This document shows, one piece after another, positions 47,196 to 55,760 of a DNA stretch of 64,000 bases. This stretch comes from Deltaproteobacteria bacterium (GTDB lineage Bacteria; Myxococcota_A; UBA796; CAJQPC01), in contig JADKFE010000011.1 in assembly GCA_016717595.1 (NCBI GenBank), forward strand, positions 1 to 64,000, read 5' to 3'. Numbering within the stretch: the stretch's first letter is position 1; each line of letters opens with the position of its first letter. Below the pieces are notes generated by a model. That model saw only the letters and a program-made list of their open reading frames with translations. It was not told where the DNA came from and did not search any database. A program made the position numbers and the translations under genes.

Positions 47196-49046
47196 ATGAG
47201 CACCTCCGAGAGCGCGCCCCTGGCCCCGCCGCCTGAGGGCTGGGAGACGCGGTTTGGCCCGCTGAGCCTCGTCGGCGCCCACGCGGGGGTGGCTGTGTGG
47301 CGCGGCCAAGACGACGGCGCGACGGTGTTCCTCAAGCGCCTCAACGAGCCCGCCCGCGCGGCGCGGGAGGCGGCGGCCTTACGCGCTGGGCTGCCCCTTC
47401 GTGCGCCGAGGCTCCTTGAGCACGACCAGCGCCTCGGCGCCTTGGTCCTCGCCGACGCCCGACTCGGCGCCGCCCGACCTCGGCGCCTCACCGCCGACCA
47501 GGCCCTCGCCGCCGCGCCGCTGCTCGCCGCGCTCCACGCCCACGCCGTCCCCGACACAACCCCCGCGAGCGCCTGGGATCACCGCGTCCGCCGCCTCGCC
47601 TACGATCCACGCCTGCCCGAGCCCCTCCGTGAGCGTCTGGGAGACGTCGTGTGTTTTGGCGACGCCTTCTGCCACGGGGATCTGCACCCGTCGAACTGGC
47701 TGTTGAGCCCTGACGGTTCCCCCGAAGGGCTCCTCGACTGGTCATCGAGCGGCATGATGGACCCGGAGTGGGACGTCGCCGGGCTCTGGGGCGCCGCCGG
47801 GGGGTTGGCTGAGCTGCCAGGGCCGCTGATCTTGGCCTATGAGGCCGCCGCCGACCGCCCCATCGACGCCGGGAGGGTGACGCTCTACCGCCTCGTGCAG
47901 CTCTTTGAGGGCCTCGGCGCCAAAGACGCGGAGACCGCCGCCCCGCTGCGGGTGCAGGCCGAGGCGCTCCTCGCCACCCTGCCCAGCCTGCCGCCCCTGC
48001 ACGGCGCCCAGCGTGTGCCCCGCTCGGTGCCTAAGCCGCCGGAGTCCGTGCTCGCCGACGGCAGCAACCTGCGCTGGGCCGAGCCCGCCGGGCCGATCCC
48101 CCGGGTGCTCAACACGCTCCTGAGCCCTCACGCCCTGGGCCAAGCGCCCGACTCCCCGCCCCTGACCTTCGCCCAGCACGCCTGCAACGACGTGCTGCGC
48201 CTGAGCATCGGCGGTGAGCGCCTGATCCTCAAGGTCTACAACAAGCCCGTCGCCCCGACGCTGTTTGTGCTGGAGGAGCGCCTCTCCCAGCACATCACGG
48301 CGCCTGCCCGGGTGTTGGGCCCAAAGCGGCTGCGCAGCGGCGGCGGGCTGATGCGGGTAGACGGTCGCCCCGCCGCCCTCTACGCTGATGTCGGCGACGC
48401 CCGCCTCAGCCAGCGCCCCGCGGACCTCACCCGCCTCGCCGAGACCCTCGCCGCGCTCCACGCCGTGCCCGAGGACGTCGCCCGCGTAGACGGCCTGCCG
48501 CCGAACTACGACGTGTTTGAGCGCCAGCTCGTGCTCACCACCGTTCACGACGCCTTGCACCCTGACGAGCGAGCCCAGCTCGCCGCGCTCAGCGCCGAGA
48601 TGAACCAGCGTGAGGACAGCCTCCGCCCCGAGACCTTGCCCCACGCCCTGCTTCATGGGGCGCTGCACCGGGATCACACGGCGCTGGATGAGCAGGGCCG
48701 GGTGGTCATCTTTGATCTGGAGAAGGCCCGGTGGGGGCCGCGCCTGCTCGATCTCAGCCGCGCGGCGTACCTCGCCGGGTATCGCACCAACGACGAGGCG
48801 CTGAGCCCGGAGAAGATCGTCCATTTTGTACGAAGTTACCACCGACGCCTGCCGCTCACCGACGCCGAGCGCGCGCTCTTGGTGCCGCTGTTGCTGAGCG
48901 CTTGCCTGCACGACCTCAAGTCGCTGCACCAAGAGGGCTGGGCCGTCGCGCCGCTCCTTCGCCACGCCCGGCTCACCTTGGAGCTGGCGCACAACCGCGA
49001 GGCCCTCGACGCGGCGATTCAGCGCTACACCGGCCCCGGCGCTTAG
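47196..49046 (+). CDS. Tandem aminoglycoside phosphotransferase (APH)-like protein, second domain degenerate
   Basis: A 616-residue cytoplasmic protein made of two APH/choline-kinase-fold modules. Module 1 (about 1-270) keeps the catalytic loop CHGDLHPSNWLL (Asp base, Asn metal ligand) and LLDWSSSGMMDPEWDVAG. Module 2 (about 330-610) has an ATP-lobe-like LRLSIGGERLILKVYNKP and a corresponding loop LLHGALHRDHTAL, where the Asp base is Ala and the Asn is His, while IFDLEKARWGPRLLDLSR keeps the DFG-like Asp. So module 2 is probably a pseudokinase or regulatory lobe. APH-fold proteins phosphorylate small molecules such as aminoglycosides, homoserine or sugars. It is convergent with trkA, with overlapping stops. 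Confidence 0.75.
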   Translation: MSTSESAPLAPPPEGWETRFGPLSLVGAHAGVAVWRGQDDGATVFLKRLNEPARAAREAAALRAGLPLRAPRLLEHDQRLGALVLADARLGAARPRRLTADQALAAAPLLAALHAHAVPDTTPASAWDHRVRRLAYDPRLPEPLRERLGDVVCFGDAFCHGDLHPSNWLLSPDGSPEGLLDWSSSGMMDPEWDVAGLWGAAGGLAELPGPLILAYEAAADRPIDAGRVTLYRLVQLFEGLGAKDAETAAPLRVQAEALLATLPSLPPLHGAQRVPRSVPKPPESVLADGSNLRWAEPAGPIPRVLNTLLSPHALGQAPDSPPLTFAQHACNDVLRLSIGGERLILKVYNKPVAPTLFVLEERLSQHITAPARVLGPKRLRSGGGLMRVDGRPAALYADVGDARLSQRPADLTRLAETLAALHAVPEDVARVDGLPPNYDVFERQLVLTTVHDALHPDERAQLAALSAEMNQREDSLRPETLPHALLHGALHRDHTALDEQGRVVIFDLEKARWGPRLLDLSRAAYLAGYRTNDEALSPEKIVHFVRSYHRRLPLTDAERALLVPLLLSACLHDLKSLHQEGWAVAPLLRHARLTLELAHNREALDAAIQRYTGPGA

Positions 49047-50386
49047 AGATCGCGGCTGCGGAACAGGCGCTCGACGGCCTGCCGGGCCGAGGCCAGACAC
49101 AACAAGATCACCGTGTCGCCGGCGTGGACCGAGTCCGAGCCGCTGGGCACGGTGACCTTCTCGCCGGAGATGATCGTGGCCAGGAGCACACCTCGGGGCA
49201 TGTGCAGGCGGCTGATCGGCGTGCCGACGATGCGGCTGCCCGCGCTCGCCACCATCTCCAGCACCTCGCCCTGGCCCTGCTCCAAGAGCGTGAGGGACTG
49301 CACCTCCGTCTGCCGGACGTAGCGCAGGATGTTCTCCGAGGCGACCAGCCGCGGGCTGAGCACCACGTCGATGCCGAGCTGGCGGTAGATGTCCATGTAC
49401 TCCGGGCGCTGCACGAGGCAGATCGCCTGGCCCACCCCGGCGCGTTTGGCGAGCAAGCCCGCCATGAGGTTGACCTCGTCGTCCGCGGTCACCGAGGCGA
49501 AGAGGTCGTACAGCCCCACCTGCTCCTCCTCCAGAAGCCGCAGATCCGTGCCGTCGCCGCAGATCACCGTCACGCCGTCGAGCTCGGCGGCGAGCTGCTC
49601 GGCCCGGGCGCGCTCCTTCTCCAAGAGCATGATCTCGACGTCGCTGCCCGCGAGCTGCCGGGCCAGGGTGTGCCCGACCACCCCGCCGCCGACGATACAC
49701 AGCCGCGTGGCCGCCTTCGCCCCGGTGAAGCTCTGGGCCACGGCCTCCATCTGGCCGGTGCGCCCGATGAGGTACGCGCGGTCGCCGGGCAAGAGCACGT
49801 CGGCGCCGCCGGGCACAAACAGCTCGCCGTCCCGCACCACCGCCGCCACGAGGGTCTCCGCGGGCAGGCTCAAGTTGGCGAGGGTCTTGTGCAGCATCTT
49901 GGAGACGGCGGGCAGCTCTACCTGCACCAGCTCCACGCGGTTCCCGGCCACGCCGAGCACCTCCAAGGCACCCCGGCTGCGGGCGATCTTGGCGATCTCT
50001 TGGGCCAAGAGCACCCGCGGGTTCATCACCACGTCGATGCCCAACATGCCGTACAGGATGCCTTGGCCGGGCTCGTTGTACTGGCCGCTCTGCACCCGGG
50101 CGATGGTGCGCCGGGCGCCGAGCTGCCGCGCCGCCAAGGCCGCGATGAGGTTGACCTCGTCTTGATCCGTGACCGCCACCACAAGATCGGCCTTGGCGCA
50201 GCCCGCCTCCTTGAGCACCGCCGGGGAGGCCCCGAAGCCGCTCAAGGTGGCCACGTCTTGTTCGTCTTCGATGCGGGTGATCGCCTCGCCGCTCTGGTCG
50301 ATGGCGACGACGTCATGGCCGTCCCGGGCGAGCACCGAGATCACATGGCGGCCGACCTCACCCATGCCTACGACGACGACATACAT
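49043..50386 (-). CDS. trkA: TrkA-type potassium uptake regulatory subunit (two RCK domains)
   Basis: A 447-residue cytoplasmic NAD-binding regulator with two RCK-N/RCK-C pairs. First Rossmann motif VVGMGEVGRHVISVLARDGH, second IVGGGVVGHTLARQLAGSDVE; RCK-C regions contain PAVSKMLHKTLANLSLPAE and SGEKVTVPSGSDSVHAGD. TrkA gates TrkH/TrkG potassium channels through NAD(H)/ATP, but no trkH is present here. Instead it follows an antiporter gene with a one-base TGATG overlap, so it may gate that transporter, much as RCK domains regulate KefB/KefC-type antiporters. Confidence 0.92.
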   Translation of the reverse strand: MYVVVVGMGEVGRHVISVLARDGHDVVAIDQSGEAITRIEDEQDVATLSGFGASPAVLKEAGCAKADLVVAVTDQDEVNLIAALAARQLGARRTIARVQSGQYNEPGQGILYGMLGIDVVMNPRVLLAQEIAKIARSRGALEVLGVAGNRVELVQVELPAVSKMLHKTLANLSLPAETLVAAVVRDGELFVPGGADVLLPGDRAYLIGRTGQMEAVAQSFTGAKAATRLCIVGGGVVGHTLARQLAGSDVEIMLLEKERARAEQLAAELDGVTVICGDGTDLRLLEEEQVGLYDLFASVTADDEVNLMAGLLAKRAGVGQAICLVQRPEYMDIYRQLGIDVVLSPRLVASENILRYVRQTEVQSLTLLEQGQGEVLEMVASAGSRIVGTPISRLHMPRGVLLATIISGEKVTVPSGSDSVHAGDTVILLCLASARQAVERLFRSRDL

Positions 50387-51666
50387 CAGGCCTCTCCTGC
50401 TTGGGCGACGCTCGTGGGGGTGATCGAGCGGAGGTCCCCAGCGTCAATCAGCAGGCCGCGTAGGCTGCGCGACGACCAGAGCTCGTTGAGCAAGACCGCG
50501 ACCAAAGCCGCCGTGTACAGCTCAGAGACCAAAGGCGCCTGGGGATACGCCAAGGCGAAGTTCAGCGCCATCGCTACGGCGAGGGGCCCCTGGCCCAACA
50601 TCGCCCGGCCCAGATCCCGGCGGACCCCCGCGCCGGAGAGCGCGCCCGCCACCCCGCCCGCGGCCATCACCAGCCCGGCGCGCGCCAGGGTGAACACGAC
50701 GCCCAAGCCGACGCCACCCCAGCTCGGCTCCGACCAGAGCGCCCCGGCGAACAGCAACAAGAGGATGTGCATCGGCTGAGCCGTGCGGTGCAGCACGTCG
50801 ATGATGGCGTCGGAGGCGCGGTCGGAGACGTTCACCATCGTCAGGCCCAGCACCAGGTTCACCAAGAGCGGCGAGAGCGAGAGCCACCACGCCGCCCCAG
50901 AGGCGAACATCACGATGCCGATGAACAGAAACCAGCGCGCGCCGTCGCGCTCCTCGTCGCGGATGAGCAGGTGGAACAGCCCGCCCAGCACGCCGCCGAG
51001 GCCGATGGAGAGCACAAACCACTCCGTCGCCGTGAGCGCGCGCACGGCCTGGGCGCTGTCCCCATGAAACACGCAGAAGATGGCCCCGAAGCCCAAGATC
51101 GCCAGGAGCTCGTCGAGGCCCAAGGCGCGCTTGAGCACGTCCGTCGTGGGGCCGTCGGCCTGGTACCGGCGCTGGAGCGCGCTCAACGCCACCGGGGTGG
51201 TCGTGGCGGCGATGGCGCCCAGCGTGCAGCCGAGCAGCAGCTGCTCCCGCAGGCTCAGGTCTGCGCCCGGGGGCCACAAGGCCAAGGCGCCCAACACGCC
51301 GCCCAACACGCCCAAAAACACGAGCGCGCTGGTGATGACCGAGACGCCGATGGCCTCATCGTTGCGCCCGAAGAGCCGCCCGAGGTTCAGCTCGGCGCCG
51401 ACGAGCAGCCCCACCCAGCCCACCGCCAAGGCCAAGAGCGGCGAGAAGGTCTGGAGGCGCTCGACGCTGAGCACCGGGGAGACGCCGCCGACGCCGAGGC
51501 CCTCCAAGAGCGCCGCGGCGTTTGGCCCCAGAAGCGCGCCGAGGAGCAAAAACTCGACGCCGGTGCTGAAGAAGAACCGCGTCTGCAGCCGCTCCAGGAC
51601 GGTGTGCGCCACCATAAACCCGACGACGATGACGCCGAGCAGCGCCGCGAGCTCTCCGTCCTGCAT
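50386..51666 (-). CDS. Cation/proton antiporter-like membrane protein (CPA family), copy A
   Basis: A 426-residue integral membrane protein with about 11-12 predicted helices. Typical CPA elements are LLLGALLGPNAAALL, the Gly-rich GWVGLLVGAELNLGRLF and LGAIAATTTPVALSALQRRY with TTP in place of the canonical discontinuous helix; GRAMLGQGPLAVAMALNFAL follows. Acidic ion-binding pairs (ND or DD) are not obvious. Start ATG 51666; the longer frame from 51813 is an Arg-rich artefact. It lies upstream of trkA and overlaps it by one base. The genes on the opposite strand start at 51835, leaving a divergent promoter region of about 168 bases. Confidence 0.82.
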   Translation of the reverse strand: MQDGELAALLGVIVVGFMVAHTVLERLQTRFFFSTGVEFLLLGALLGPNAAALLEGLGVGGVSPVLSVERLQTFSPLLALAVGWVGLLVGAELNLGRLFGRNDEAIGVSVITSALVFLGVLGGVLGALALWPPGADLSLREQLLLGCTLGAIAATTTPVALSALQRRYQADGPTTDVLKRALGLDELLAILGFGAIFCVFHGDSAQAVRALTATEWFVLSIGLGGVLGGLFHLLIRDEERDGARWFLFIGIVMFASGAAWWLSLSPLLVNLVLGLTMVNVSDRASDAIIDVLHRTAQPMHILLLLFAGALWSEPSWGGVGLGVVFTLARAGLVMAAGGVAGALSGAGVRRDLGRAMLGQGPLAVAMALNFALAYPQAPLVSELYTAALVAVLLNELWSSRSLRGLLIDAGDLRSITPTSVAQAGEA

Positions 51667-51834
51667 CAGCGCGACCTCCGTAGGGGGGCGCGTCGGCGCG
51701 GGGGGGATGATGGGGTGAACCTCGTCATGGCCACACTCTAACCGCCTTCGCCTACGCCGCGCCCGCCGGGGCCCGGGTAGCGCCAGCCGGGATGATACAC
51801 TCTCCGTCTGCACCTCTCGCCAACCGGAGCGCTG

Positions 51835-53055
51835 TTGGCCTCATCAGACTTCCTCGCGCCCACCCTCGCCCTCGCGGCGGCGGCTGGCCTCGCTTTTTTG
51901 GCGGCCAGTCGGCGGGTGCGCGCCTTAGAGGAGCGCTTCGGGCTCTCCGTCTTGTCGTCCTCCGGGCTGCCGTTTGTGCTCTTGGGGGCCTGGCTCGCCT
52001 CGTCCCGGGTGGGCATGCTCAACGGCGACGTGCTGGACGACCTGCGCCCGGCCTTTGAGTTCGGCCTGGGCTGGCTGGGCTTCGTGATCGGCGCCCGAAT
52101 CGACCTCAAGCGCATCGATCAGCTCTCCGCGAGCCTGCCGAGCGTCGTCGGCGCCACGGCCCTGCTGCCCATGGCCGTGCTCGTCTTGGTCTGCACCCCG
52201 GCGCTGTTGTTGTTGGGCGCTAGCCCTGAGGTGGGTCTGTACCGCAACGCCGCGATCCTCGCGGCCTGCGGCGTGGCCTGCGCCGTGCCTCTGACCAGCG
52301 CGACCGCCGAGCCCGCCGGAGGCCCGCCGCAGATGCTCCCCGAGGTGACGAAGCTCAACGAGATCCTCGCCTTGGCCGTGCTCGGCGTGGTCACCGTGCT
52401 CTACCGCCCCGACCAGCAGCTCACCAACTGGAGCCTCCCGCCGAGCGCCTGGGCGCTGATGCTCCTCGGCCTGGGCTCGCTCTTTGGGGTGCTGGGCTAC
52501 GGGCTCATCCGCACCGCGCGCTCGGAGGCCGAGGAGTTCGCGCTCATCGTCGGGCTCGTGGCCTTGGCGGCGGGGGTCTCCGGCTACATGGCGCTCTCGG
52601 TGCCCGTGGTCTGCGCCTTCGCCGGGGCCACGCTCATCAACCTCCCCGTGCGTGACCGTGAGGGCCTCGTGAGCACCCTCGACTCGGTCTCCCGGCCCCT
52701 CTACCTGGTGTCGTTGGTCATCGTCGGCGCCACCTGGGACATCGGCCTGTGGCAAGGTTGGGTGCTCGCGCTGGTTTATGCCTTCGCCCGGCTGCTGGGC
52801 GCGCTTCTCGGCGGGCTGTGGGCCAAACACGTCGAGCCCGAGGGGCTCCCCTCCCGAGCGGAGTTCATCAGCGCGCTCATCCCCCAGAGCCCCGTGGCGG
52901 TGGTGGTCATCGTCGCCGCGTCTACGGCTTGGGTCGGCGAGCGCCCTCAGTCCGTGCGCTGGACGATCACCGCGGTGATCCTCGGCGCGGTGTTCGTAGA
53001 CATCCTCGCGCGCCCCCTTCGTGTGGCCTTACGCCGTCGGGAGGTCAGCCCATGA
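51835..53055 (+). CDS. Cation/proton antiporter-like membrane protein, copy B
   Basis: A 406-residue membrane protein starting at TTG, about 10-12 helices. Family elements are LPFVLLGAWLASSRVG, FGLGWLGFVIGARIDLKRID, LPEVTKLNEILALAVLGVV and SALIPQSPVAVVVIVAASTA. It parallels the neighbouring antiporters in order but is shorter. GGAGCGCTG precedes the TTG. The stop overlaps the next ATG (ATGA), so copy B and C are co-translated, possibly forming a heteromer. Confidence 0.8.
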   Translation: MASSDFLAPTLALAAAAGLAFLAASRRVRALEERFGLSVLSSSGLPFVLLGAWLASSRVGMLNGDVLDDLRPAFEFGLGWLGFVIGARIDLKRIDQLSASLPSVVGATALLPMAVLVLVCTPALLLLGASPEVGLYRNAAILAACGVACAVPLTSATAEPAGGPPQMLPEVTKLNEILALAVLGVVTVLYRPDQQLTNWSLPPSAWALMLLGLGSLFGVLGYGLIRTARSEAEEFALIVGLVALAAGVSGYMALSVPVVCAFAGATLINLPVRDREGLVSTLDSVSRPLYLVSLVIVGATWDIGLWQGWVLALVYAFARLLGALLGGLWAKHVEPEGLPSRAEFISALIPQSPVAVVVIVAASTAWVGERPQSVRWTITAVILGAVFVDILARPLRVALRRREVSP

Positions 53056-54404
53056 CCCGGGCCCTCATCCTCATCGCCGTGGTGCTCGCCGTGGCGCTTG
53101 GCTCGCGGTCGTTTCTGCCCGCGGACGCCGTGGTGACCGGCAGCGGCGCCACCTTGGCCATGGGCCTGATGCTGCTCATGGCCTTACTCGCCGCGCAGCT
53201 CAGCTCACCGCTGCGCCTGCCCGCCGTCACGGCCTACATCCTCATCGGCGCGCTCATGGGCCCCGACGGCCTGGGCTTGCTCACCGACCACATGATCGGT
53301 GACCTCTCCCCGGTGAAGAGCGTCGCCGTGGGGCTCATCGCGCTCCTCGCGGGCTGTGAGCTGAACCTGCGGGCCTTGGCGCCGCGCCTGCGGCAGATCG
53401 GCCTGCTCTCCTTGGCGGGGCTGGTGAGCGGCTTCGTGCTGATCGCCGCCGCGCTGTTCGGGATGAGCACGCTGCTGCCCTTCGGGGAGGGGCTCTCCCT
53501 GGAGCACCGCGCGCTGGTGTCGATGCTCTGCGCGCTCGTGCTCTGCGCGTTCTCGCCGCCCGTGGTCATCGGCGTGTTGACCGAGGCCCGGGCGAAGGGC
53601 CCGCTCACCGAGCTGTGGATCGCCATCGCCGTTCTGGCCGACATCGCCGTCGTGTTGACCTTCTCCTTGAGCTCCGCCGTGGCGAGCCAGGTCTTCACCA
53701 CCACCGGCGGCGACTCGGCCTTGGGCGGCGTGCTCTGGCACCTCTTGGGCTCCTTCGGCCTCGGCCTGCTCGTGGGCCCGGTGCTGGCGTTTTACATCTC
53801 CCGGGTGGGCCGCCGGGTGGGCCTGTTCACCTTCGCCGTGCTGTTTGTCATCGCCCAGGTCAGCGGGCCCTTGCACCTCGATCCGCTGCTGGTGGGCCTC
53901 ACCGCGGGCCTCTTCGTCGAGAACGTGAGCCCGGTGAGCGGCGAGCAGGTCATCCACCAGACCGAGGTGGCGAGCCTGCCCACCTTCGCCTTGTTCTTCA
54001 CGCTCATCGGCGCGGAGATCACCTTCGATGACTTCTTGGCCGTGGCGCCCTACGCCGTGGCCCTCTCGGTGGTGCGCGCGGCGGCGTTCTTCGTCGGGAT
54101 CCGTCTGCTCGGAGACCGCTCCGGCGCCGACGCCCGCACCCGCGCCTATGTGCCCTTCGGCATGTTGCCCCAGGCCGGCGTCGCCATCGCGCTGGCCCTG
54201 GCCATTGAGCGCACCTTCACGCCTTGGGGCCCGCCGGCGGCCACGCTCATCCTCGGCACCGTCGTGGTGAGCCAGATCGTCGGCCCCATCGCGTTTCGAC
54301 TCGCCGTCGAGCGCAGCGGCGAGGCCAACCAGCGCCACGATCTGCCCCTGGCCGAGCACCCCGCCCACGCCCAAGGGGAGCCCGAGACCGCGCCGGCCGC
54401 CTGA
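53052..54404 (+). CDS. Cation/proton antiporter-like membrane protein, copy C
   Basis: A 450-residue CPA2-like antiporter with about 12-13 helices. The N-terminal elements are clear: LPAVTAYILIGALMGPDGLG, VGLIALLAGCELNLRALAPR, and FSPPVVIGVLTEARAKGPLT where the discontinuous helix would lie; LTAGLFVENVSP and MLPQAGVAIALALAIERTF follow. Start ATG 53052 overlaps the stop of copy B; the upstream open frame is the shadow of copy B. A C-terminal hydrophilic tail (about 25 residues) follows the last helix. Confidence 0.88.
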   Translation: MTRALILIAVVLAVALGSRSFLPADAVVTGSGATLAMGLMLLMALLAAQLSSPLRLPAVTAYILIGALMGPDGLGLLTDHMIGDLSPVKSVAVGLIALLAGCELNLRALAPRLRQIGLLSLAGLVSGFVLIAAALFGMSTLLPFGEGLSLEHRALVSMLCALVLCAFSPPVVIGVLTEARAKGPLTELWIAIAVLADIAVVLTFSLSSAVASQVFTTTGGDSALGGVLWHLLGSFGLGLLVGPVLAFYISRVGRRVGLFTFAVLFVIAQVSGPLHLDPLLVGLTAGLFVENVSPVSGEQVIHQTEVASLPTFALFFTLIGAEITFDDFLAVAPYAVALSVVRAAAFFVGIRLLGDRSGADARTRAYVPFGMLPQAGVAIALALAIERTFTPWGPPAATLILGTVVVSQIVGPIAFRLAVERSGEANQRHDLPLAEHPAHAQGEPETAPAA

Positions 54405-54417
54405 GCGGGCGCCGCGT

Positions 54418-54993
54418 TTAGTGTGGGTGAATCCACAACAGGCCGAGCTCAAACGGCGCGGCCTCAAAGGGCTGGGCGTACACGCTCTCGTCGTCGATGT
54501 GGGTGGAGAGCAGCACCCACAGGCCGCTGTCTGGGGCGAGGCGATAGACCTCAAGGGTGCGATCGATGGGGTCGACGAGCCAGAGGTGCTCCACGCCGTG
54601 CCGGGCATACGACGACATCTTCACCGTACGATCATAGCGGCGGTTGGACGGCGAGAGGATCTCACACACCCAGTCGGGGGCGATCTCGATGGCGGGCGTG
54701 TCGGGCACCTCGGGCATCCGCGCGATGCGCCACGCGGCCACGTCGGGGACGAGCACCTCATCGGCGAGGTGTAGCTCGGGCTCCATCAAGAACCGCCAGC
54801 CGCCCGGGCCGCCGCGACCGCGCTGAAACGGCCCGCCGAGCTCAAGCCCCAGGTCAAACGCGGCCTTGGCGTGCCGAGCGGCCGGTCGCGGCGAGACGTG
54901 CAGCTCTCCGGCGATGATCTCCCCGACCTCGTGGTCTGGGAGGGCCTCCAAGGCGCTGTAGAGGTACGCGTTGATGTCGAGTGCGGTGCTCAT
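54418..54993 (-). CDS. Uma2-family (DUF820) putative restriction endonuclease-like protein, copy 1
   Basis: A 191-residue PD-(D/E)XK-fold protein of the Uma2 family. Family landmarks: N-terminal HEVGEIIAGELHVSPRPAAR, GGWRFLMEPELHLADEVLVP followed by DVAAWR, APDWVCEILSPSNRRYDR with the E and S-P-S segment, and VKMSSYARHGVEHLWLVDP. Such proteins are widespread and multicopy in cyanobacteria and myxobacteria. Biochemical function is not established; endonuclease activity is inferred from the fold. ATG 54993 begins MSTALDINAYL, matching the next copy (MSTALKYEPTLLEL). Paralogue lies immediately upstream. Confidence 0.85.
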   Translation of the reverse strand: MSTALDINAYLYSALEALPDHEVGEIIAGELHVSPRPAARHAKAAFDLGLELGGPFQRGRGGPGGWRFLMEPELHLADEVLVPDVAAWRIARMPEVPDTPAIEIAPDWVCEILSPSNRRYDRTVKMSSYARHGVEHLWLVDPIDRTLEVYRLAPDSGLWVLLSTHIDDESVYAQPFEAAPFELGLLWIHPH

Positions 54994-55129
54994 GCAAGGA
55001 GCATAGCACAGCGAGGGCGCCGGGCGCGAGGAGCGCCGCTTGGCGGGCGGCGACAGCGGAGGCAAACTGGACACCCGGCGGCGGGGGCGAGGCGGTTTGC
55101 ATCGCAGAACAAGCCGCTCCCGGCGTGCC

Positions 55130-55723
55130 TTAGGTCCCCGCCCCTTCGACCCTGTCTTCCCACCACAGCACCCCCAGCCGGAACGGCGCGGCGGCGAAGG
55201 GCTCGGCGGTCACGAGCGCGTCGTCGATGAACGTCGAGAGCAGGATCCACATCCCCTCCCCGGAGCTGCGGCGGTACACCTCAAGGGTGCGATCCGCCGG
55301 GTCCACCAGCCAGAGGTGCTCCACGCCGTGCCGGGCGTACACGCTCATCTTCAGGGTGCGGTCCAAGCGCCGGTTGGAGGGTGAGAGCACCTCACACACC
55401 CAGTCGGGCCGGGTCACGAAGTGGGCCTGGGTGGGCCGCGTGGGCAAGGTCTCCACACGCCAGCCCGCCAGATCGGGCACCAGCACGTCCTCGCCGAGGT
55501 GCAGCTCGGGCTCAAAGAGGATGCGCCAGCCGCCGGGGCCTGGGGGGCGGCGGCCATAGGCCTCACGAAGCTGAACCATCAGCTCCGACGACGCCTCAGC
55601 GTGCGACGGCCCCGGCCTCGGCGAGACGTGCAGCGCGCCGTTCACCAGCTCCCCGGTCTGGTGCTCAGGCACCGCCGCGAGGAGCTCAAGGAGCGTCGGT
55701 TCGTATTTGAGGGCGGTGCTCAT
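55130..55723 (-). CDS. Uma2-family (DUF820) putative restriction endonuclease-like protein, copy 2
   Basis: A 197-residue paralogue of the next-door Uma2 protein, with the same blocks in the same order: HQTGELVNGALHVSPRPG, GGWRILFEPELHLGEDVLVP, DLAGWR, RPDWVCEVLSPSNRRLDR, MSVYARHGVEHLWLVDPADR. Both begin MSTAL, suggesting tandem duplication including the start. A 136-base gap separates it from copy 1. Confidence 0.85.
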   Translation of the reverse strand: MSTALKYEPTLLELLAAVPEHQTGELVNGALHVSPRPGPSHAEASSELMVQLREAYGRRPPGPGGWRILFEPELHLGEDVLVPDLAGWRVETLPTRPTQAHFVTRPDWVCEVLSPSNRRLDRTLKMSVYARHGVEHLWLVDPADRTLEVYRRSSGEGMWILLSTFIDDALVTAEPFAAAPFRLGVLWWEDRVEGAGT

Positions 55724-55760
55724 ACGCTCAGCATAGCCCAAGCGCCGCGCCGCCGTCCCC

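Noticed and set aside
47742..49700. 652-codon minus-strand open frame
   Set aside because: It opposes the tandem-APH gene and overlaps trkA out of frame; Arg/Gly-rich without domains.
48731..50779. 682-codon plus-strand open frame
   Set aside because: It is a shadow of trkA and the end of the APH gene: His/Arg-rich, no motifs, and overlaps well-supported genes on the other strand.
51667..51813. N-terminal extension of antiporter A to 51813
   Set aside because: The extension is Arg/Pro-rich and occupies the divergent promoter region; the first membrane helix begins just after ATG 51666.
53205..54608. 467-codon minus-strand open frame opposite the antiporter gene
   Set aside because: It is Gly/His/Gln-rich, typical of antisense in GC-rich membrane genes; the plus strand encodes clear transmembrane helices.
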